This document shows positions 15,349-25,233 of a stretch of DNA of 37,170 nt, in pieces. The stretch's first letter is position 1, and each line of letters begins with the position of its first letter. Where the stretch lies: positions 1 through 37,170 of the forward strand of contig JAAYDF010000292.1 in assembly GCA_012729395.1 (NCBI GenBank), read 5' to 3'. Under the pieces are notes generated by a model. It made no database searches, was not told the DNA's origin, and saw only the letters and a list, made by a program, of their open reading frames with translations. Source of the stretch: Phycisphaerae bacterium. Lineage in GTDB: Bacteria > Planctomycetota > Phycisphaerae > UBA1845 > PWPN01. A program made the position numbers and the translations under genes.

Positions 15349-17013
15349 TTACCACTTCGCTCCGTCTTTCCGCGTGCCGCAGATAGATACCTCGATGCCC
15401 AGCGCGTTGGCCATGGCGGCTCGGGCAAAGAGGGCCCGGTCGGCGTCGGTGACGTTCTTGGCGTAGACGACGTGGACGTGGTTGGCTTTGTGGCGGGCCA
15501 TGAACTGGTCGCGGCTGACGCCATAGGTCACCGCGTGCATGATCGGCCATTGGTAGGTCGTGGCTTTGAGGCGGCGTTCGGTCTCCGCCTTGGGCAGCGT
15601 GACAACGCCGGCCCGGCCAATATCCATCTTCAATCGGTCATTCTCGACAAAGACGCGCGACCAGACGGTTTCGCCGGGTTTGCTGACGCCCTTGATCGTG
15701 CCCCCACCGAGGCGGAAGTACATGGCCGGCTGACGCTCGCTCGACGCCCCTTTCCAGCCGCCGACGAGGTGAGCGGGGGGCACCGAGCCGCTGATCTCGA
15801 AAACCCAGACATACTCCTTGACCGTGCCGGAGGCGTCCCAGTCGCCCCAACGTACATCGTGCAGCGTGCATTCGACCGGCTGGCCCATCGCCTTGTGGAC
15901 GCGGTAGGTCAGGATGTTGTCCAACCCGACGCATTCGTCGACTTCGTTGAAGTGCGGCAAAGGCTCGCCCCTGTAGAGCACGCGTTTGCCGTCGCGGCTC
16001 TTGACCGGCGGGCGTTCGCGGTTGTTGAGCATGCCCTCGACAAGGTCACTGGCGGGCAGCAGATCCTTGAGCCCTTGCTGGTACTGAATGCCGATCGTAT
16101 GGCAGCCAAAGTCATCCGCGATACGCAGCGCGGCGATGTACATCTTGCATTGCAGGAGGACCTGCTCGTCGGTCAGATCGGTCTGGGGGTTGGAGCCGGT
16201 GAGGAACTTCATGCCCTTGGCCTCCATCCACTGGCGGACGGCCAGGGCGTCCCCGTCGCTGGTCTGCATGGTTTCGTAGTACAGGGCCGACTGGCTGAGC
16301 CTTTCCTTGAATACGCCGGTCGGATGCAGCAGGTGGTCGGGGATGATGGCGTTGAACATGCCCATGCAGCCTTCGTCGAAGATGCCCATGATGGCCTTTT
16401 CGCGTCGAAGCTGTGTGGCCAGGGCTTCGCCGAGCTGTCGTTCCGCCGCGGGGATGGAGACCTTCTTGAGCGGCACAACGTGGTCGGTCTTGTGTTTGAC
16501 GGTGCCGGTCTTGAGCCAAGTGGCGAGCTTGCGGGTGAAATCGTCGTCGGTGAAGTCCTCGCTCCACAGGGTTGAGTACTTGACACCGGCCTTGGTCAGC
16601 GAGCCGTTGAGGTTGAGCATGCCCACCAGGCCGGGCCAGGTGCCGGACCAGTTGGCGACGGTGCAGATCGGCCCTTGGTGCGTAGTCAGGCCGGCAAGCA
16701 CGTGATGCGTGTATTGCCAGACTGCCTCAGCGACGATGAGCGGTGCGTGAGGGTCGATCTTGGCGAAGACGGCCATTCCTTCCTTCTGCGAGCCGATGAA
16801 GCCGTGCTTCTCGGTGGGTTTGTAGGGATGGGCACGGACCAACTCGTACCCGGCGGCGGCCACCGCCTGGGTGAGGGCCTTCTCCATATCGCGTTGGGCG
16901 GGCCAGCAGTTCTGATTGGCGGACAGACGAAGATCGCCGCTGGCGACGAGCAGAACCTGTTTGGACTTGACCTGAACGGGGCGACTGGTCTCGGGAAGTT
17001 GGTAAGCAGACAT
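15349..17013 (-). CDS. L-fucose/L-arabinose isomerase-like protein
   Basis: A 554-residue cytosolic protein resembling the L-fucose isomerase-related family. Supporting stretches are VVAAGSD-like [14 protein letters not shown] near the N-terminus, [19 protein letters not shown], and [18 protein letters not shown] with acidic residues where FucI places a metal ligand. [19 protein letters not shown] and a C-terminal beta-domain (residues about 390-550) ending [11 protein letters not shown] complete the picture. The isomerase assignment is by overall resemblance; I could not align all metal ligands, so activity and substrate stay open. The start at 17013 has AAGGAA about 10 nt upstream. There are no sugar kinase, aldolase or transporter genes next to it. 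It is convergent with the PEP-CTERM gene. Confidence 0.68.
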   Translation of the reverse strand: MSAYQLPETSRPVQVKSKQVLLVASGDLRLSANQNCWPAQRDMEKALTQAVAAAGYELVRAHPYKPTEKHGFIGSQKEGMAVFAKIDPHAPLIVAEAVWQYTHHVLAGLTTHQGPICTVANWSGTWPGLVGMLNLNGSLTKAGVKYSTLWSEDFTDDDFTRKLATWLKTGTVKHKTDHVVPLKKVSIPAAERQLGEALATQLRREKAIMGIFDEGCMGMFNAIIPDHLLHPTGVFKERLSQSALYYETMQTSDGDALAVRQWMEAKGMKFLTGSNPQTDLTDEQVLLQCKMYIAALRIADDFGCHTIGIQYQQGLKDLLPASDLVEGMLNNRERPPVKSRDGKRVLYRGEPLPHFNEVDECVGLDNILTYRVHKAMGQPVECTLHDVRWGDWDASGTVKEYVWVFEISGSVPPAHLVGGWKGASSERQPAMYFRLGGGTIKGVSKPGETVWSRVFVENDRLKMDIGRAGVVTLPKAETERRLKATTYQWPIMHAVTYGVSRDQFMARHKANHVHVVYAKNVTDADRALFARAAMANALGIEVSICGTRKDGAKW

Positions 17014-17181
17014 GGTTGTGCGGTTCCTTATTACGGGGCCACTCAGCCGCCCGGGCTGAGCTTGGTTGTCTGTTGTATGTATCCCCGGCAGGCCGGTGAT
17101 GCAAGCCAGGACGGGGATGTGTCGTGCGGCCCGGGCCTGCTGACGAGCAAGGCCAAGGGCAAGAAAGCCACGCACACGAAA

Positions 17182-17242
17182 CACTGCTCACAAAGCAGTG
17201 CCACACGAATACGCACGCGACGCATTGCTCACGGCGCGGTGC
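17182..17242. repeat. Two copies of the GCACTGCTC-type palindrome
   Basis: The first copy at 17182-17200 is CACTGCT, a 5-nt loop, AGCAGTG. It is followed by CCACACGAATACG. The second at 17222-17242 (GCATTGCTC...GCGGTGC) is degenerate and followed by CACACGAGTACG. The two copies are about 40 bp apart, between the isomerase-like gene and ispH. Confidence 0.78.
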
Positions 17243-17296
17243 CACACGAGTACGTGGGGGCGTGGCGGTCGGCGATGGGGCCACGAGGTTCCCGCG

Positions 17297-18169
17297 TCAC
17301 GTGGTGGAGGGAGAGCCGGGCAAGGGATCGAACTGCCGCAGTTGGTCGGCGAACTCGTTGATGATGAAGTCAGGGGTTGAGGCTCCGGCGGTGACACCGG
17401 CGACCTGGTGGCCTCGAGCCATCTCCGGCCGAAATTGCCCCCAAGTTTCGAGGTGGTAGGTGTCCACGCCCACCTCGCTGCAGATCCTGGCCAGTTCCTG
17501 CGTGTTGGCCGAGTGCAGGCCGCCGAGCACGAACATGACGTCTACTTCGCGGGCAAGTTCCGCGGCGGCTTCCTGGCGGCGGACCACCTCGAGACAGAGC
17601 GTATTCACGATCTTCAGCTCGCGGAAAGGGTGGCGAGCGATGGCCCCGATCATCTGGGCCACATGCTCGGGAGCGTGGGTGGTTTGGGCGACGATCCCCA
17701 ATCGGCCGCGCGAGGGCAGGGCTGCCGCCAAATCCTCCTCCCGGTCGACCACGATCACGTTGGGCGCGTAGCTGGTGACCCCGCGGACTTCGGGATGATT
17801 CGCGTCGCCGATCATGACGACCTGATAGCCCTCCTCGTGCAGCTGCCGAACGACCGTCTGCGCTCGCTTGACCAGAACGCAGGTCGCGTCCACCAGTTCT
17901 AGCTGGAGATCTCGCGCCTGGTCGTAGGTTTCGGGTCCGACACCGTGTGAGCGGATGAGCACGGTCGTGTGGGGAGCGAGCCGTTCGAGTTCGGCGGACT
18001 GGTTGAGGCCGGCTCGTTCGAGTTGCTCGACCACTTGCCGGTTGTGGATGACCGGCCCGAGAGCGACCACGTGACCGGGCTCATGCTCCGCCAGTGTGCG
18101 TTCGGCGAGTTCGATGGCATCCTCGACGCCGAAACAGAATCCACGTTTGCGAGCCAGCTTGACTTGCAT
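17297..18169 (-). CDS. ispH: 4-hydroxy-3-methylbut-2-enyl diphosphate reductase
   Basis: Last step of the MEP isoprenoid pathway: reduces HMBPP to IPP and DMAPP using an iron-sulfur cluster in the cytosol. The 290-residue protein has the three cluster ligands Cys12 (RGFCFGV), Cys97 (VDATCVLV) and Cys192 (NTLCLEV). It also has the substrate-binding RSHGV, GDANHPEV and VLGGLHSANTQELA motifs and TAGASTP near the end. Length is normal for the family. The ATG at 18169 has GAGGAG 4-5 nt upstream. It is the last gene of the minus-strand run after cmk and plsC, with a 127-bp gap that may hold its own promoter. The cmk-plsC-ispH order is well known in Firmicutes, where rpsA often follows; here it does not. 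Confidence 0.95.
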   Translation of the reverse strand: MQVKLARKRGFCFGVEDAIELAERTLAEHEPGHVVALGPVIHNRQVVEQLERAGLNQSAELERLAPHTTVLIRSHGVGPETYDQARDLQLELVDATCVLVKRAQTVVRQLHEEGYQVVMIGDANHPEVRGVTSYAPNVIVVDREEDLAAALPSRGRLGIVAQTTHAPEHVAQMIGAIARHPFRELKIVNTLCLEVVRRQEAAAELAREVDVMFVLGGLHSANTQELARICSEVGVDTYHLETWGQFRPEMARGHQVAGVTAGASTPDFIINEFADQLRQFDPLPGSPSTT

Positions 18170-18296
18170 TGTACTCCTCGTGCCGGGACCGCTCGACAGG
18201 GTGACCAGGCGTTACAGGAACATGCCCTGACCGCCCCAAACTCTACACCACACCTGATGGGGTTTCCGGCGAGACACTGATGCCGTAGCGTCCACC

Positions 18297-18944
18297 TCAT
18301 TGTAAGTAGCTTGGACGTCGCCGGCTACGCCAACGGCTCTGCATTTCCATCAGGCGGGCGCGAAGGAGGTTCATCAGTTCATCGACACTCAGGTCGGCGT
18401 ACTCCTCGGGCCACAGGGCAGGGCCGTATTCGACGACCACGTCCCCGGGGTGGGGCAGAAGCCGAGCTCTGGGCCATGCGTGCTGCATCCCGTCGATCAA
18501 GGTGGGGACGATGGGGATCCGGGCTTTCTTCGCGATAGTGCCTAACCCGGGGAGCATGTCCTTGATGCGGCCGTCGGGTGTACGTGTGCCCTCGGGGAAA
18601 ACCACGAGGACGTGCCCCTGCTTGAGTCGGCGCAACGACTCCTTGATAGCGCCGATGTCGGCCGTGCCGCGCCGCACCGGGAAGGCATTCAATCGGTGGA
18701 GCAGGCGGCCAAACAGCGGATGGCGAAACAGGGTGTCGCGGGCCATGAAGCTAGCCTCGCGATGCAGGGAGATGCCCGCCAGGACGGGGTCCATGAAGCT
18801 CTGGTGATTACAGACCAGAAGAACGGGTCCCTCGCGCGGCACATGTCGCAGGCCGAAGCACCGTGAACGGATGTACAGCGTGCAGACCCATTGACAGATG
18901 AATCGGCAGATCGCATATGTCGGTTTGATGCCAAAGATGCGCAT
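18297..18944 (-). CDS. plsC: 1-acyl-sn-glycerol-3-phosphate acyltransferase
   Basis: Adds the second acyl chain to lysophosphatidic acid to form phosphatidic acid at the cytoplasmic membrane. The 215-residue product has the HX4D acyltransferase motif NHQSFMD (His47, Asp52) and the glycerophosphate-binding FPEGTRT, with FPVRRG between them. An N-terminal hydrophobic stretch (8-25) should be the membrane contact, and the C-terminus is strongly basic (SRWRSRRRPSYLQ). I chose the ATG at 18944, five bases after the cmk stop, which implies translational coupling; the frame is open further upstream inside cmk but without family similarity. Confidence 0.92.
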   Translation of the reverse strand: MRIFGIKPTYAICRFICQWVCTLYIRSRCFGLRHVPREGPVLLVCNHQSFMDPVLAGISLHREASFMARDTLFRHPLFGRLLHRLNAFPVRRGTADIGAIKESLRRLKQGHVLVVFPEGTRTPDGRIKDMLPGLGTIAKKARIPIVPTLIDGMQHAWPRARLLPHPGDVVVEYGPALWPEEYADLSVDELMNLLRARLMEMQSRWRSRRRPSYLQ

Positions 18945-18949
18945 CGGTC

Positions 18950-19624
18950 TCAACGGCTCCGGCCGGCCATTTGCCGCTCGATTTCGGCTTGCAGGTGCTC
19001 GACGACCTGGGCAATCGTCATGTGCGTCGTGTCGATGTGCACCGCCTGCTTGGACTCCAGCAAGCCGGCCCACTGTTTTTGGTCGTTGGCGTCGCGAGCC
19101 CGGATATTGGCCAGCACATCCTCGTAGTTTACGTCTTCGCCGTCGGCCTGGATCTCGACGTATCGTCGCTCCGCTCGTTTGGTGTCCGCCGCGTCGAGCA
19201 GGAACTTGACGTCGGCATTGGGGAACACGACGCTGCCTTGATCGCGGCCCTCGGTGACCAGCGAACCGAGCCTGCGTCCTATCTCGGCCTGCTTGCGAAC
19301 CAGAACCTCGCGGATACGTGGATTCCGAGCGATGGGGTTGGTGTGCTGGCTGACCCGCATCGAGCGGATGGCCTCGCTCACATCCCGCCCGTCCATCATG
19401 ACCCGGACATAAGTCGGGCCGCAATCGAGTTGGATATCGGTAGCCTTCGCCAGGGCGACCAGCGCATCGGGGTCGTCCAATGAGACGCCCGTGTCGAGGG
19501 CCTTGAGGGTGATCGCCCGATACATGGCGCCGGTATCGAGGTAAGGAATACCCAGCAAGGCGGCCAGCTTGCGCGCGGCGGTTGATTTGCCCGAGCCGGC
19601 GGGTCCATCAATGGTGACAATCAT
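18950..19624 (-). CDS. cmk: Cytidylate kinase
   Basis: Phosphorylates CMP and dCMP to the diphosphates with ATP; cytosolic pyrimidine salvage that also recycles CMP from lipid and CMP-Kdo reactions. The 224-residue protein starts MIVTIDGPAGSGKSTAARKL with the P-loop, followed by YLDTGAMYRAI, the CMP-domain element MDGRDVSEAIR and VTEGRDQGSVVFPNA, then KRAERRY. The usual family form here is GRDIGT; GRDQGS is a small variation. The ATG at 19624 has GGGAGG about 11 nt upstream. It follows miaB by 139 bp and precedes plsC by 5 bp. Confidence 0.94.
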   Translation of the reverse strand: MIVTIDGPAGSGKSTAARKLAALLGIPYLDTGAMYRAITLKALDTGVSLDDPDALVALAKATDIQLDCGPTYVRVMMDGRDVSEAIRSMRVSQHTNPIARNPRIREVLVRKQAEIGRRLGSLVTEGRDQGSVVFPNADVKFLLDAADTKRAERRYVEIQADGEDVNYEDVLANIRARDANDQKQWAGLLESKQAVHIDTTHMTIAQVVEHLQAEIERQMAGRSR

Positions 19625-19763
19625 GAGCTGTGCGGCCTCCCTTGGCGGTGGCGTCGGATCTCGCCTTCCTGTCGCGGCGGCCCCGCGCGGCCGCTGACGG
19701 ACGGTGCTTACAGTCAATCGGACCGCCACCGGGGTGGCCGTCTCGCGTTCGCGGGCGTTGATA

Positions 19764-21248
<1,485 letters not shown>

Positions 21249-21340
21249 ACCATCCGATCACGAGTGAGACGCCGGTGTCGCTCGCGGCATCACCAAGTAT
21301 GAGGCTGAGAAGCTACCGCAGAGCGGACACACGAGGTCTG

Positions 21341-22774
21341 CTACGGCAGTGTCAGCTCGAGGGGCGGATCGCCGCGGATCAGGACTGTCACCGGAGCGCC
21401 TGTTTTCTCGGCAACTCTCAGCATGCGCTGAATACCCTGAATGCGGACACCGTCGATCTGCTGGATCACTTGTCCGACAAGGAGTCCTGCTTTGGCAGCC
21501 GGGCTGTTGGCTTCGACCTCGGTGATCACCACGCCAGTCACGTCGGCGGGCAGCTTGTGCGCCAGGCAGATTTCCCAATCCGGATGGGCCAGTTTGGCAC
21601 CACGCCATCTGCATGTGTTGGGCGGCGGTAGCTTGCGGCGAGCGGGCACCACCGCGGTGTTCATTCGTTTCTTGTCGCGGTAGAGAGTCAGGTTGACCGG
21701 CACGCCTACTCGGGCACCTCCGACCAGACCGATGAGGTCATCCGCGTTGCTTACCGATTGGCCGTCAAAAGCGACGACCACGTCGCCAGCCTGGAGATTC
21801 GCGCTGGCTGCCGGTGTCCCGAACTCGACCGAGGCAACGGTCGCACCACCCCTGTCGGGGGCTCCCGCCGCCTGCCGATCAGCGTCTGTGGTGGACCGCA
21901 GCCCCACGCCCAGAAAGCCGTACTCGACCGCCTCGCCCCGAGCCAACTGAGCGATGATTTCCTTCGTGGTTCGGTCCAGCGGAATGGCATATCCGACTCC
22001 TTCGCTTGTGCCCGACCGGGTCGAAATCGCCGTGTTGATTCCGATGACCTCGCCTTTGATGTTGAGTAACGGTCCGCCGCTGTTGCCCGGGTTGATGCGG
22101 GCGTCGGTCTGGATGAGGTTGCCGTAGTAGCGGTCGGTCATGAGTGGATCAAGCTGACGGGTCAGCCCGCGCCCGAGGGCACTGATGATGCCGAAGGACA
22201 TGGCCGGCGTCCCGTGGCTTTCGGACGCGGATCCAAATGGGTTGCCCATCACGATCGCGAAGTGCCCCTGTCGTACGTCGGCCAGGTCGCCCAACCGCGC
22301 CGCCGACAGCCCCCTGGCGTTGATCCGCAGCACGGCGAGGTCGCGGCGCGGGTCGCTGTTGACTTCCTGAGCGCGATAGGATTCGCCATCGGAAAGAATG
22401 CAAGTGATGTCAGCCGGCAAGGCACCGTGGACCACGTGCTCATTGGTCAGGATCACGCCATTCGAGTCAATGATAATGCCGCTACCCACGGCCGGCACCA
22501 CGTGATCGGGTAGTCGATGGTCGCCATCGGGACCGCTTTCGGGCACTTCCTGAGGATTGACGGTGTCGAGGGGACGCGTGGCCACGATGGCGACCACCGC
22601 CGGCCGAACACCTTCCGCCACAGTCGCGAGGGTGTTCTGCAGCAGCTCAATCTGGGCCAAATCACCGGGCGGGGCTTGGGCAATTGCCAAACTTGCGATC
22701 GCCCCGACGCAGAGGGCTACGAGCAAGCCGCGGGTCTGGGCGGCTGACCGGCATGCTGTCGAGCTGTGAGCCAT
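21341..22774 (-). CDS. HtrA/DegP-type serine protease with two PDZ domains
   Basis: A periplasmic quality-control protease of the trypsin-like S1C family, 477 residues. The signal peptide ends near AIAQA (residue 33). The catalytic triad is visible: His113 (TNEHVV), Asp145 (RRDLAV) and Ser232 (GNSGGPL). PDZ1 (about 285-375, GFLGVGL, ASANLQAGDVVVAFDG) and PDZ2 (about 400-470, SPAAKAGLLVGQVIQQIDG) follow. The ATG at 22774 has GGGGAA 5 nt upstream. The gene lies 58 bp after the LOG-family gene and 92 bp before miaB, probably in one transcription unit. DegP, DegQ and DegS types cannot be told apart by eye. Confidence 0.92.
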   Translation of the reverse strand: MAHSSTACRSAAQTRGLLVALCVGAIASLAIAQAPPGDLAQIELLQNTLATVAEGVRPAVVAIVATRPLDTVNPQEVPESGPDGDHRLPDHVVPAVGSGIIIDSNGVILTNEHVVHGALPADITCILSDGESYRAQEVNSDPRRDLAVLRINARGLSAARLGDLADVRQGHFAIVMGNPFGSASESHGTPAMSFGIISALGRGLTRQLDPLMTDRYYGNLIQTDARINPGNSGGPLLNIKGEVIGINTAISTRSGTSEGVGYAIPLDRTTKEIIAQLARGEAVEYGFLGVGLRSTTDADRQAAGAPDRGGATVASVEFGTPAASANLQAGDVVVAFDGQSVSNADDLIGLVGGARVGVPVNLTLYRDKKRMNTAVVPARRKLPPPNTCRWRGAKLAHPDWEICLAHKLPADVTGVVITEVEANSPAAKAGLLVGQVIQQIDGVRIQGIQRMLRVAEKTGAPVTVLIRGDPPLELTLP

Positions 22775-22832
22775 GGGGCTTCCCCGAATGCTCCAGACGG
22801 GCCCAATGAGGTCATGGTCCTCAACGAGCGGG

Positions 22833-23528
22833 TCACACGTTGTAGCCCAACAGCGGCTGCTGCCACAACGGACCCTGTTGGGCCGCCTTGTCCACGATAT
22901 GGGCTACGGCCTTATCCAGGTCGTCGGTGAGCATGAACAGTTGCAGGTCGGGAGCACCGATTGTTCCATACCCTTCAAGCAAGGTCTGCTCCAGCCATTT
23001 GATCAGCGGCGTCCAGAACTCCACGCCTATCAGCACAACCGGGGAGAGCCGTGTCTTGTGCGTCTGAAGGAGAGTCAGCGTTTCAAAGAGCTCGTCCAGC
23101 GTGCCGAACCCGCCGGGAAAACAGACCAGGGCCACCGCGTACTTCACGAACATCACTTTGCGGGCGAAGAAGTAATCAAAGTTCATGGCTAGGGTTACAT
23201 ACGGGTTGGCGTGCTGCTCGGTGGGAATGCTGATATTCAGCCCCACGCTCACGCCGCCCGCCTCGTAGGCCCCCTTGTTGGCCGCTTCCATGATGCCCGG
23301 GCCGCCGCCGGTCACCACCGCGAAGCCTGCCTCGCTCAGCTTGGCGCCCATCTGGACCGCTTGCTGGTAGCTCGGTGTGTCTGGCGAGAGCCTGGACGAG
23401 CCATAGACCGTGACGGCCGGCCCGAGCTGGCTCATCAACTCGAAGCCCTCGACGAACTCTGCCATGATGCGGAAAACGCGCCAGGTTTCATCTGTCGCCA
23501 TTCGCCGCCGCTCAACATTGCTGGACAT
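22833..23528 (-). CDS. LOG family protein (TIGR00730-type nucleotide 5'-monophosphate phosphoribohydrolase)
   Basis: A Rossmann-like protein of 231 residues with the two family signatures GGGPGIMEAANKGA and PGGFGTLDELFE, which bind phosphate and catalyse cleavage of the N-glycosidic bond. Characterised LOG enzymes release cytokinin base or hydrolyse purine nucleoside monophosphates; the bacterial role of this one is unknown. About 40 residues precede the core (VTVYGSSRLSPDTP), with no signal peptide. The ATG at 23528 has AGGAG 6 nt upstream. It is the first gene of the minus-strand run toward ispH. Cytosolic. Confidence 0.9.
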   Translation of the reverse strand: MSSNVERRRMATDETWRVFRIMAEFVEGFELMSQLGPAVTVYGSSRLSPDTPSYQQAVQMGAKLSEAGFAVVTGGGPGIMEAANKGAYEAGGVSVGLNISIPTEQHANPYVTLAMNFDYFFARKVMFVKYAVALVCFPGGFGTLDELFETLTLLQTHKTRLSPVVLIGVEFWTPLIKWLEQTLLEGYGTIGAPDLQLFMLTDDLDKAVAHIVDKAAQQGPLWQQPLLGYNV

Positions 23529-24032
23529 AAGCTCTCCTTGACCTTCATTCAGCGGACCTTGGACCGCAATCCGTCAGTGTAACCTGATTTACCCGCCAAA
23601 GCGAGATGGCCGACGCCCGTGTTGAAGGACCGAGGCCATGGGGGACTCGGCGGCTCGTTCCGCCTGGGCGTCACGGAGGCCGATGTTCCCACCGGGTCCA
23701 CCGCTGCCTCCCCTGCTACGCATTCTCGGCAGGCCGTTTTCCATTCCGGCTTCCTTTTTGCCTCCGTGTCGGCAGCGGAGTATATTGAAGGCGAACCATG
23801 CAGGCCGCCTGATGGGCAGGGGTGCCTGATTGGTTCGGCCCATGGGGGCCCCTGGGCCGCGGGCGGGAGCGCCGCACGTCTCTATCCGCTCGGCTGCTGA
23901 GGCTCCGTTTCCAGGGCGCGATCTTCAGGAGTGCAGATGCCAACTCACGGGATGTGTCGGTCCCTCTTATCTATTGTTGGGGTATTCCGGAACCGAGACA
24001 CCCGATCATTCCTTATTTGTCAGGAGGTTGTT
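23529..24032. other. Divergent intergenic region with promoter and long leader
   Basis: About 500 bp between the LOG-family gene and the PIN-TRAM gene. It contains the plus-strand promoter at 23758-23786 and therefore a leader of about 240 nt. A GC-rich palindrome lies at 23837-23858 (GGCCCA to TGGGCC). No gene is supported; a short frame starting at ATG 23938 behind AGGAG runs into the PIN-TRAM gene in another frame and is not convincing. Confidence 0.55.
23758..23786 (+). promoter_or_regulatory. Sigma-70-type promoter of the PIN-TRAM gene
   Basis: TTGCCT (23758-23763), a 17-bp spacer and TATATT (23781-23786), followed by about 240 nt to the start codon. Confidence 0.55.
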
Positions 24033-25083
24033 GATGCTGCTGAATCTCATCCGAGCCATGTTCGTGCTCATGGTAGCCGGTGTCGCCCTCAACTATGCCG
24101 AGCTGCACCGAGCGGACCTGGCGTTGCCCTCGTTGATCATGGCCTTGGGGGTGGCCAGCTTGGTCATCGCCATCGACATCTTCATCCCCCAAAAGTCACT
24201 GCTGGCGATGTCGGGTATGTTCTTCGGTCTGGTGATTGGCATGGTCGTGGCTTTCGGGGTGGGGATCGTTCTCGATCTGCTGGTGGACGCCTATCAACCG
24301 GTCCTGGCCCGCACGCCCCTGATAAGCACGACCAAGGTACTCATTGGTATCGTCACCTGCTACCTGGCCGTCAGCTTCATCCTGCAGACCAAGGACGATG
24401 TGCGCTTCGTCATCCCCTATGTTGAGTTCGCCAAGCAGCGCAAGGGACAGCATCCCCTGATCCTGGACACGTCGGTGATCATCGACGGACGCATCGCCGA
24501 CATTCTGGAGACCTGGAACGTGGACGCTCCGGTGCTCATCCCGCGGTTTGTCCTGCATGAATTGCATCTGATTGCCGACAGCGGCGACCGGCTCAAGCGC
24601 AACCGCGGGCGTCGTGGGCTGGATGTGGTCAATCGGCTCCAGGCGAACCAGAAGATCGAGGTGCAGTTGCAGGATACACGCGAGTCGAGAGAGGATATCG
24701 GCGAGACGGTCGACCATCAGCTCGTCACCCTGGCTCGCAAGATAGACGGCAGAGTCGTCACCAACGATTACAACCTGAACAAGGTCGCCACCATTCGCGG
24801 CGTGGAGGTGGTCAATATCAACGATTTGGCCAACGCCCTCAAGCCGGTTTTCCTTCCCGGCGAGGGCATGAAGGTCAAGATCATCCGTCCGGGCGAGGGG
24901 GCCGGCCAAGGCGTCGGTTACCTCGAGGACGGGACCATGGTGGTGGTCGAATCGGGTAAGGATCGGATCGGCGAGACGGTGCCCATCATGGTCACCAGCG
25001 TTTTGCAGACCAGTGCCGGGCGCATGGTCTTTGGACGGATCGAAGGTGCCCCGCCTTCCGATCGCCCACAACGCCGCACGTGA
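24033..25083 (+). CDS. PIN-TRAM membrane protein (YacL-like)
   Basis: A 350-residue membrane-anchored PIN-domain protein. Four hydrophobic segments (about 5-22, 30-50, 56-80 and 100-118) precede a cytosolic PIN nuclease domain (about 140-265). The acidic metal-ligand candidates are Asp145 (ILDTSVIIDGR), Glu176 (VLHELHLI) and Asp245 (VVTNDYNLNKVA). A C-terminal TRAM RNA-binding domain follows (about 278-340, GMKVKIIRPGEGAGQGVGYL). It matches the YacL family of conserved but poorly characterised proteins; RNase activity is inferred from the fold. The ATG at 24033 has AGGAGG 6 nt upstream, one of the best ribosome-binding sites here. It is convergent with dnaK. Confidence 0.92.
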
Positions 25084-25193
25084 GACTGCAACGGAGTCGG
25101 CAGGGGCCGCGATTCGCCCACACGCCAGCTAGCGGCTTGACGCTTCGCGACGCGGTTCTCCTTTGCGGGACCGATCCCTGTTCTCGCGGTTAC

Positions 25194-25213
25194 CCGGGGA
25201 CTTGCGTCCCCGG
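25194..25213. terminator. Terminator-like hairpin between convergent genes
   Basis: CCGGGGAC, loop TTGC, GTCCCCGG: 8-bp perfect GC-rich stem in the gap between the 3' ends of the PIN-TRAM gene and dnaK. Neither strand shows a U-tract, so intrinsic termination is only possible; it is placed to serve both genes. Confidence 0.4.
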
Positions 25214-25233
25214 CTCGCTGGCGTGCCCGGCAC

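Noticed and set aside
15259-16575. Plus-strand open frame opposite the isomerase-like gene
   Set aside because: Shadow of the 554-residue gene on the minus strand, which has a ribosome-binding site and fold similarity.
23938-24425. Upstream gene starting at ATG 23938 behind AGGAG
   Set aside because: It overlaps the PIN-TRAM gene in another frame for most of its length, and its product is Arg/His-rich without motifs.
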